64,000 nt of DNA, taken from Bacteroidota bacterium (GTDB lineage Bacteria; Bacteroidota; Ignavibacteria; Ignavibacteriales; Ignavibacteriaceae). Location: positions 1-64,000 of the forward strand of contig JADFPP010000003.1 of assembly GCA_022562275.1 (NCBI GenBank), written 5' to 3'. The number at the start of each line of letters is the position of its first letter. Position 1 is the first letter of the stretch. Made by a program: the position numbers and the translations under genes. The notes beneath the pieces are model-generated. The model did not search any database, was not told the origin of the DNA, and worked only from the letters and a program-made list of their open reading frames with translations. Below are positions 55,476-61,638 of this stretch, piece after piece.

Positions 55476-57074
55476 CTATGTAAATGTGGAGCCCACCTTA
55501 GAGGTGGACTCCACATTTACTACATTTACCTGGAATACAGAATCAAGCACAGTTCCATCAACCCATTTAATTATTGCTATCACCTTATTCTTATCAATAT
55601 TTGGCTTAGCTGGTTTACCGCCGCAAATTTCATAAACTTCTTTTTTTATAGCTCGGATAGATTTAATGGGTAGCTTGGAATTTTTTACAGAATTAAAAAG
55701 ATCTTTTCGTTTAGGATTAATCGCAATTCCTCTTTCCGTGATTATCACATCAATCAGTTCACCTGGCCCAACTAGTGTCGTAACTTTGTCAACAATTACA
55801 GGGATTCTATCTCTAAAAGAGGGAATAGCTAAAATTGTACACTTTGAGTAAAGACAATTCTGCCATCCGCCAATTCCGTGAAGTAAATATCCATCGGAGT
55901 GAGTAACAACATTGCCGTTAAAATTAATGTCAACTTCGGTTGCACCAAGAACAGCAACATCAACCATTGAAGCAAAATTACCTTTGCCGTGAAAGTTATA
56001 GCTTGTAAACGGTGAAGTGTTTACATGATTTGGATTTTCGCGCATACTTCTTACGCCTTCAAGGTCAAAAGTTTGTCCGTCAAGAATAAAATCTGTTAAA
56101 CCATCTTCAAGCATCTCAACGAGGTACTTCGTGCTGCCGCCGCGCATAAATCTGGCTTTAACATTTTTTTCTTTCATCCTTTCTTTTAAGAAAACTGCAA
56201 ACGCAAGATTAGTTCCGCCTGCTCCGGCTTGAAGTGAAAAACTGTCTTTCATTATTCCCGCTGCTTCAATAAAATCAGCAACATATTCGGCTATCAATAA
56301 TCTATCAGGAGATTTTGTAACCTGAGTAGTGCCGGAAACAATTTTTGAAGAATCACCCAGTGACTCTACTTCAACAACAAAATCTACATTGTTGCCTTGT
56401 ATTTGCCAGGGAACACAAGGAAAAGGAACAAGGCTATCTGTAACAACTATAACCTTATCAGCATATTCTGAGTCTACAAGTGCAAAGCCTAACAATCCGC
56501 ATGCAGCAGGTCCGTCAATCCCGTTTGCATTACCAAAAGGGTCCGATTGTGGAGCTGCGATTACTGCGATATCAATATGTATTTCACCATCCTGCACCGC
56601 CTGGTATCTGCCACCATGCGAACGAAGCACTCCTGTACCATTCATCTTACCGAGTGAAGCAAATCCTCCCAGAGGTCCGTTCATACTTCCTTCAATGTGA
56701 TGAATAGTTCCGTCTTCAAGGTATTTTATTAAATGATTGTGAACAGGGAATGATGCGGAAGGGAACCACATTATGTTTTTTATACCCATCTTTTTAATCG
56801 TATCGAAAAGTAAGTTTGTAACTGCATCACCATTCCTTAAGTGATGATGAGTGGAAATTGTCATTCCGTTTTTCAGTCCGGCATTCTTTAATGCTTCTCT
56901 CAAATTCTTCTGTACTTTATTTCCGTCCCAAGGATAGTCTAAACAAGACCTGATAGGAGGATCAGCTTTGTGTCCGGTTGGTTTATGTTTATTAACTCCT
57001 TTAAAAGGAATTTGTTTTTTCCCGTTAACTAATATCGGGACTAATCTTCCAGCAGCATTTTTTACTAATTTCAT
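55476..57074 (-). CDS. citF: Citrate lyase alpha subunit (citrate CoA-transferase)
   Basis: The 532-residue protein starts MKLVKNAAGRLVPILVNG and carries CitF landmarks: TISTHHHLRNGDAV, GGFASLGKMNGTGVLRSHGG, and GAGGTNLAFAVFL. It swaps the acetyl group on the acyl-carrier prosthetic group for citrate. Start 57074 is chosen by this conserved N-terminus; the frame is open to 57143 but without homology. The conserved end WVDGTVLDSVFQV is followed by about 16 residues, of which the last 13 (NVESTSKVGSTFT) are encoded by the RAYT-associated palindrome. The native stop was thus probably replaced by insertion. Confidence 0.9.
   Translation of the reverse strand: MKLVKNAAGRLVPILVNGKKQIPFKGVNKHKPTGHKADPPIRSCLDYPWDGNKVQKNLREALKNAGLKNGMTISTHHHLRNGDAVTNLLFDTIKKMGIKNIMWFPSASFPVHNHLIKYLEDGTIHHIEGSMNGPLGGFASLGKMNGTGVLRSHGGRYQAVQDGEIHIDIAVIAAPQSDPFGNANGIDGPAACGLLGFALVDSEYADKVIVVTDSLVPFPCVPWQIQGNNVDFVVEVESLGDSSKIVSGTTQVTKSPDRLLIAEYVADFIEAAGIMKDSFSLQAGAGGTNLAFAVFLKERMKEKNVKARFMRGGSTKYLVEMLEDGLTDFILDGQTFDLEGVRSMRENPNHVNTSPFTSYNFHGKGNFASMVDVAVLGATEVDINFNGNVVTHSDGYLLHGIGGWQNCLYSKCTILAIPSFRDRIPVIVDKVTTLVGPGELIDVIITERGIAINPKRKDLFNSVKNSKLPIKSIRAIKKEVYEICGGKPAKPNIDKNKVIAIIKWVDGTVLDSVFQVNVVNVESTSKVGSTFT
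55480..55520. repeat. RAYT-associated palindrome
   Basis: Nineteen-base arms (55480-55498 and 55502-55520) pair at 18 positions around a 3-base loop. The right arm is AGGTGGACTCCACATTTAC. The palindrome lies between the RAYT start and the conserved end of citF and forms the final codons of citF. It is the likely REP target of the neighbouring transposase. Confidence 0.85.
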
Positions 57075-57080
57075 TTTATA

Positions 57081-57113
57081 AAATTGTTTAATTGTTATAT
57101 TGTTAAATTGCTT
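57081..57113 (-). promoter_or_regulatory. Conserved AT-rich 33-bp element upstream of citF
   Basis: The plus strand reads AATTGTTTAATTG at 57082, then TATTG and AATTG at spacings shared with the copies at 60449-60481 and 63679-63711. It starts 7 bases before the citF start codon. It could be a 5' leader or operator, or a simple repeat. Confidence 0.4.
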
Positions 57114-57152
57114 AGTATTATATACTATCTGATCTTCGGTCAATAGTCATTG

Positions 57153-57583
57153 GTCATTGTGTCATTGGACTAATTATTTTTCCCTATGGCGTTAATATAA
57201 TTGTTTAATTTTTTCCCAATCACATCGAGCGAATTTATAAAATTATTAAAATCATTATTAGAAATTAAATTTCTGTTGTTAGCTTTTGTAACCCAGGTTC
57301 TTGTTTCAAAGAGTGAACCTCTTGAGTAATAACAAAACTGTCTGTTCTCTTTATAAAAATATCTACCGAATCCCTCACTAAGATTTCAGCTATTGAGTCA
57401 GCAGACTTGACCAATTGTTTGCCAACTGTATCTTTTTCAAAATAATTCCATTTTGCTACTATATTCCATATTTTCTCCCCAAATTCTATAGATAACTGAT
57501 AAACCTGCAATTCTTCTAAGTTCATAATTATAGCTATTTAATATTTCAAAAAATGTTTTATAGAGGACTAATGACATAATGAC
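57153..57583. mobile_element. Possible inverted-repeat-bounded cassette with four-helix-bundle pseudogene
   Basis: GTCATTGTGTCATTGG (57153-57168) and CTAATGACATAATGAC (57568-57583) are complementary at 14 of 16 positions. They bracket the four-helix-bundle pseudogene closely on both sides. Four-helix-bundle proteins of this family are known from 23S rRNA intervening sequences, which end in inverted repeats. The ATGAC motif is also repeated nearby (57644-57680), so chance is not excluded. Confidence 0.35.
57170..57525 (-). pseudogene. Four-helix-bundle (23S rRNA IVS-type) protein, frameshifted
   Basis: The first 48 codons read LEELQVYQLSIEFGEKIW then WNYFEKDTVGKQLVKSADSIAE, the conserved start of the S23/IVP four-helix-bundle family. 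Then the frame shifts near 57380. In the other frame it continues EGFGRYFYKENRQFCYYSRG, SLFETRTWVTKANNRN and further, to a TAG at 57170. Two extra bases (or one lost) explain it. Without the shift the protein would be about 117 residues, the family length. The surviving 86-residue frame has a meaningless end. Confidence 0.88.
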
Positions 57584-57643
57584 AAGTAACTAAATAATTT
57601 CGCTCCACTTTTTATTTATTAAATTATTAGAATAAAATCCTTT

Positions 57644-57680
57644 AAATGACAAATGACAAATGACTTAATGACTTAATGAC
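57644..57680. repeat. Short tandem repeats (AAATGAC)3 (TTAATGAC)2
   Basis: Three exact AAATGAC units are followed by two exact TTAATGAC units, ending at the stop codon region of the CitD-CitE fusion gene. It is a simple tandem repeat and could vary in copy number. Confidence 0.85.
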
Positions 57681-58897
57681 TAATTATCGGCATACCAATT
57701 TCTATGTAACAAATTAACTTGAATTGCCATCTCAATAGTTTTCTGTGCACGCTTAACAACCGGAGCATCAATCATTTTACTGCCGATGGATACTACACCC
57801 AAACCCTTTTTATCAGCTTCTTCAAATGTTATTACAATTTTTTTGGCTTTTTCAATTTCCTGCAAAGTTGGAGCAAAAGCTTCGTGCACAATTTTTACTT
57901 GTCGAGGATGGATACATCCTTTTCCCTCGAAACCTAATCCCTTTGCTTCGATAACACTTTCTCTCAAACCTTCCATATTTGTTATATCAGAATATACCGT
58001 ATCAATGGGTTGAATACCCGCAGCACATGCTGCATTTATAACCATGCTTCGTGCATAAAAGCTTTCTTTTCCTTCTTCAGTTCTTTGTGTTCCGATATCG
58101 GCTGTATAATCTTCCAATCCGATTGCGAGACTGCAAATATTTTTTGATGCTGAAGCAATTTCGTAAGAATTTATCACTCCCAGAGCACTCTCGATAATAG
58201 GCATTAAAAATATTTCTGTATTAATGTTTTTTATTTTCATTATCCTGGCAATTTCTTTGTCCACTCGTTTTACGTTATCGGCACTTTCACATTTTGGTAT
58301 CAGTATTACGTGAACATTATGTGGTACGATATATTTTAAGTCATTCAATCCTTCCGGAAGCTGGTTTATTCTAACCATTCTTTCACTACCATAAAAATTT
58401 ACTGACCGGAGTGCATTCCGTACCACCAACTGTGCAGAATCTTTTTCATTTGGGGCAACACTATCTTCCAGATCTAATATTATACAGTCCGGTTTGTGTA
58501 ATCCAGCGTTGATAAAATATTTAGGTTCATTTCCGGGCAGGTATAACCTGCTTCTTCTGAGTCTCTGTTTTGCAGATTTATATTGAGATTTTTTATTTAT
58601 CGGTGATAAATATTCTTTTTTGATCCCAGGAGAATTTCTTTTTAGCGCAGTCTCTATTCTTGCAGCTATTGTAAAGGGAAGTGCGCCATAATCCTCAATC
58701 TTAATCTTTGCATTTTTAATATTAAAAAATCTGCACATATCAATAACCAATTCATGGATTGATTCACCATACATTGATTCAACCTTGCTTTTAAGATCAG
58801 TTTTTATTCCGCCCGAGTTTCTCAACACAAGTTCTATATAACAATCCGAGCGGACATTATCTCCTTTGTTACCTGCCGATGATTTTTTATTACTCAT
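57680..58897 (-). CDS. citE: Citrate lyase: acyl-carrier (CitD) and beta (CitE) subunits fused
   Basis: The 405-residue protein has two parts. Residues 15-90 match the CitD acyl carrier (SDCYIELVLRNSGGIKTDLK and GALPFTIAARIETALKR), with Ser17 placed like the Ser that carries the triphosphoribosyl-dephospho-CoA group. Residues about 110-405 are a CitE/HpcH aldolase (RRSRLYLPGNEPKYF, DCIILDLEDSVAPNEK, GKGCIHPRQ). It cleaves citryl-ACP to oxaloacetate and acetyl-ACP. Separate citD is absent, so fusion replaces it. Citramalate is an alternative substrate. citC, citG and citX are not in the window. Confidence 0.88.
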   Translation of the reverse strand: MSNKKSSAGNKGDNVRSDCYIELVLRNSGGIKTDLKSKVESMYGESIHELVIDMCRFFNIKNAKIKIEDYGALPFTIAARIETALKRNSPGIKKEYLSPINKKSQYKSAKQRLRRSRLYLPGNEPKYFINAGLHKPDCIILDLEDSVAPNEKDSAQLVVRNALRSVNFYGSERMVRINQLPEGLNDLKYIVPHNVHVILIPKCESADNVKRVDKEIARIMKIKNINTEIFLMPIIESALGVINSYEIASASKNICSLAIGLEDYTADIGTQRTEEGKESFYARSMVINAACAAGIQPIDTVYSDITNMEGLRESVIEAKGLGFEGKGCIHPRQVKIVHEAFAPTLQEIEKAKKIVITFEEADKKGLGVVSIGSKMIDAPVVKRAQKTIEMAIQVNLLHRNWYADN

Positions 58898-58921
58898 ATA
58901 TTTCTCACGTGCAAATTATTA

Positions 58922-59001
58922 GTCATTGCGAGGAGCAAAGTGACGAAGCAATCTTAATTAAATGGATTGCTTCTCCCGACTGAAGTCGGGATCGCAATGA
59001 C
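58922..59001. repeat. Interspersed GTCATTGCGA repeat with nested palindrome
   Basis: Outer arms GTCATTGCGA and TCGCAATGAC enclose GAAGCAATC and GATTGCTTC. The left arm continues GGAGCAAAGTGAC, but the right arm instead contains the palindrome CCCGACTGAAGTCGGG (58975-58990). The outer sequence is a widespread bacterial interspersed repeat type. It fills most of the gap between the CitD-CitE and PrpD genes. Confidence 0.85.
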
Positions 59002-59009
59002 AGAATGAA

Positions 59010-60443
59010 TTATACAATTAATTTATTCATAAAATCTTTTATCGTCATTTCTTCACAATTAAATATCATTTCTTTAATCTGATAAATATTTTCGTCATTA
59101 AGCAATTCATTTGAGAGCGCACTGAATTTATTATCCAGATCTTCCATAGTCATCGGCTCTCTCGGATCACCTTTTGGATACTCAAGATACTCAGAATATT
59201 CATTACCATCGATAGTTTTAACAACAACATTTGAAGGCTGTTTTGCAGGAAACATTTTTTCAAATTCAAGAGATGGTTCCCCTTTTATTTTATCAATCAC
59301 TTCCCAGATGCGTGGGTCTTTTAGTTTTTCATCACTGAATGACTGGGTTGTAATTTTATGATCAACCAAAGCTGCAGCGATGCAGTAGGGGAGTGAATGA
59401 TCCGCTGTTTCTCTCGATTCAGGTCTGTATTTGTGCGGATCGAAAAGAATATCATAAGCTTGTGCCAATGTGGTTAAGGTTACAGATTCTATTTGATCAT
59501 AGCTGATATTGTTTGTTGTTACAACTTTTAATGTTGCCGATAGATGTGTGTGGGTTAATGCTTCTGTAGGGAATGCCTTCATACTGCATTCCATTATTTT
59601 ATAACTTTCGCCTAATCCACCAAGCAAGGCATCAATATTCCAACTCCACTCGTTTAAGCCATCTCTTCCTTCCATTTGTACAGGTTTTACTTTTTGATCT
59701 TTAGTATCCCAGCCAAGGAAAGTATCCATAAGCCCTTCTTTACCTTCAAATACTGCCTCGGTTCCGCTAAATCCTTTTTGTGCTAAAAGTGCAGCAAACA
59801 CTCCTGCCTGCACTGCCATCGGATCAACTGTGTTTTTCATCATCGTTAACTTACCTGCAGTGGGGCAACCGATTGTGTGATTGTGGCATCCACTGATACC
59901 AATGGCATTAACCATTTGGTCTTCATTCAATCCTAATAATTTTCCTGCAACAATTGGCGATACAAACTGTGTAAGTGTAGCATGATGCCATTTGCGCTCA
60001 CGCACACCCGGAGTTGCGAACAAACATAATCGCTGTTCAAATTCATAAGCAAGAACAATTGCCGTAATAACTTCTTTCATTGATGCACCGACAAGTTCTC
60101 CAATTGAGAATGCAGCAGGAATAATATCCGATGGATGACAAGGGTCTTCTTTCCAATAGATATCATTAAAATCCAAAGCGCGTATCATTAATGAGTTGAC
60201 AAGAGTTGCATTAACGGCAGGAAGTTTTTCACCAAATCCTATTATTGTTGATTCACTTTTTCCACCCATGTCTTTGTAAATATCTCTGATAATATTTACA
60301 TCTTTAGTATGATAGCCTCCAAACGCACAGCCGATTGAATCGTATAAAAATCTTTTAACTTCATGAACTACTTCTTCTGGTAAATCTTCATATTTAAGTT
60401 TAATTGCAAATTCTGCCATTTGCCGTGAGATTGATTTGCTCAT
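59010..60443 (-). CDS. MmgE/PrpD family protein
   Basis: The 477-residue protein starts SKSISRQMAEFAIKLKYEDL and has the family motifs FLYDSIGCAFGGY, ALDFNDIYWK, HPSDIIPAAF, and AVQAGVFAALLAQKGFSG. MmgE/PrpD members include 2-methylcitrate dehydratase and cis-aconitate decarboxylase. Both act on tricarboxylates like those of the neighbouring genes, but the actual substrate is not known. The conserved AT-rich element lies 5 bases before its ATG. A fossil of the start of a second copy lies at 61052-61153. Confidence 0.88.
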   Translation of the reverse strand: MSKSISRQMAEFAIKLKYEDLPEEVVHEVKRFLYDSIGCAFGGYHTKDVNIIRDIYKDMGGKSESTIIGFGEKLPAVNATLVNSLMIRALDFNDIYWKEDPCHPSDIIPAAFSIGELVGASMKEVITAIVLAYEFEQRLCLFATPGVRERKWHHATLTQFVSPIVAGKLLGLNEDQMVNAIGISGCHNHTIGCPTAGKLTMMKNTVDPMAVQAGVFAALLAQKGFSGTEAVFEGKEGLMDTFLGWDTKDQKVKPVQMEGRDGLNEWSWNIDALLGGLGESYKIMECSMKAFPTEALTHTHLSATLKVVTTNNISYDQIESVTLTTLAQAYDILFDPHKYRPESRETADHSLPYCIAAALVDHKITTQSFSDEKLKDPRIWEVIDKIKGEPSLEFEKMFPAKQPSNVVVKTIDGNEYSEYLEYPKGDPREPMTMEDLDNKFSALSNELLNDENIYQIKEMIFNCEEMTIKDFMNKLIV

Positions 60444-60448
60444 AATTT

Positions 60449-60481
60449 TAATTGTTTAATTGTTTTATTGCTTAATTGTTA
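60449..60481 (-). promoter_or_regulatory. Conserved AT-rich 33-bp element upstream of the PrpD-family gene
   Basis: AATTGTTTAATTG begins at 60450, followed by TATTG at 60466 and AATTG at 60474, in the same spacing as the citF copy. It starts 5 bases before the start codon of the MmgE/PrpD gene. Confidence 0.4.
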
Positions 60482-60534
60482 TTTTATTTGGTTAAAATAT
60501 GAATCCACAAATTTTAATTTTATAACTATTGTTA

Positions 60535-61055
60535 TTAGTCTATGGTAAAACCTATCTTCTTTTTGGGAGAAACAGTCGGTGTAACTAGTTGATTTATCAC
60601 TTGAATTATCTGAACAATTTGATTGTCATGTTCTTTAAGCTTTGTTTCCAGCTCTTTCAATTTTTCTTCAACCTTTTTGTTAGTTGATATAATTTCTCTA
60701 AGTTTTACAAAAGCTCGCATTATTAGAATGTTTACTTCAATCGCTCTTTCGCTATTCAATACAGATGAGAGCATTGCAACGCCTTGCTAAGTAAATGACA
60801 TCGGATTAGCACCACCCAAGTAACTTTTAGATGGTATCACATTTTGTGACTCCAATTGATCAATTTCCTTTTTGATTAGAACAAACATAAAATCGGATGG
60901 AAATCTTTTAATATTTCTTTTAACAGCTTGTTTCAATGCGCATGTTTCAACTTTGTATAGAAATGCCAGGTCTCTATCCAGAATCACTTTCTGATTCCTG
61001 ATAACAGAATTTTATTTATTGCATTTTCTGTTGGTATTAATGATTTTGCTGTCAT
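60535..61055 (-). pseudogene. ORF6N-domain DNA-binding protein, two lesions
   Basis: From ATG at 61055 the frame reads MTAKSLIPTENAINKILL. It then shifts by one lost base near 61002 into NQKVILDRDLAFLYKVET and KQAVKRNIKRFPSDFMFVL. A TAG at 60787-60789 replaces the conserved GAG in PMSFT-stop-QGVAMLSSVL. The rest (NSERAIEVNILIMRAFVKLRE, coiled coil) continues to 60535. ORF6N proteins are phage-type or repeat-associated DNA-binding proteins. Two independent lesions show that the gene is dead, yet each part is still well conserved, so decay is recent. Confidence 0.88.
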
Positions 61056-61153
61056 AAGGAATTTGTAATTACGTTAGTTACTTCTTCTGGTACATCTTTA
61101 TAATTAAGAATGATTACGAATTTTGCTATTTGGCCTAAGATTGATTTTTGCAT
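61052..61153 (-). pseudogene. Fossil 5' end of a second MmgE/PrpD gene
   Basis: From the ATG at 61153 the frame reads MQKSILGQIAKFVIILNY then KDVPEEVTNVITNSL-stop. The intact gene begins MSKSISRQMAEFAIKLKY then EDLPEEVVHEVKRFL. DNA similarity is clear over about 80 bases (CTTCTTCTGGTA, TTTGC). Beyond this the copy is replaced by the ORF6N pseudogene. Confidence 0.8.
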
Positions 61154-61173
61154 ACACGATCCTCAATAAGAAT

Positions 61174-61596
61174 TTAATGGAACGCTGATCTAACTGATCG
61201 AACGGATTTAAACTGATTTTTTATAGATGTTCTCAAAAATCTTTCTTTTAAATTGAGGTTTTTTACCAAAGTTAAATAAAAACCAACTTCAATTTCAGTT
61301 GCTTTTAAATAATTTAGTAATTGTACTTCGTGTTCCTCTACTAATCCTTCAGCAGCTTTTAATTCAATAATAACTTTATTCTCGACAATTATATCTGTAA
61401 AGTATTCTCCAACATTGTATCCTTTAAATGAAACTGATATAGGTTTCTGTTTTTCGCAATTCAATCTGAGAGATTGTAATTCAATCATTAAAGCATTTTC
61501 GTATACTTTTTCCAAAAAGCCGTAGCCAGGTTCATTATATACATTATAATAAGCTTTTATAATTTTTTCTGTTAAACCTTGATGCAGATATTTCAA
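61174..61596 (-). CDS. GxxExxY protein (PD-(D/E)XK nuclease-like superfamily)
   Basis: The 140-residue protein has the namesake GYGFLEKVYENAL (G-x-x-E-x-x-Y, near residue 27) and the nuclease-fold core EYFTDIIVENKVIIELKA (D and ExK, near 65-78), then LNYLKATEIEVGFYLTL. The family is predicted nuclease-like but uncharacterised, and often occurs in many copies per genome. Start is TTG with an in-frame TAA immediately before it. The C-terminal SVRSVRSAFH is encoded by the left inverted repeat of the flanking pair. Confidence 0.88.
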   Translation of the reverse strand: MKYLHQGLTEKIIKAYYNVYNEPGYGFLEKVYENALMIELQSLRLNCEKQKPISVSFKGYNVGEYFTDIIVENKVIIELKAAEGLVEEHEVQLLNYLKATEIEVGFYLTLVKNLNLKERFLRTSIKNQFKSVRSVRSAFH

Positions 61597-61638
61597 TTAA
61601 TCAGTTCCCATCTGTTTAATCTGTTAAATCAGTGTTCT
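61179..61638. mobile_element. Putative GxxExxY cassette bounded by 29-bp inverted repeats
   Basis: The sequence at 61179-61207 is complementary to 61610-61638 at 22 of 29 positions (core ATCAGCGTTC against ATCAGTGTTC). All but one of the differences are C/T or G/A changes. The pair brackets the GxxExxY gene. The left copy encodes the end of that protein, and the right copy supplies the stop codon of the hydratase gene. Confidence 0.55.
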
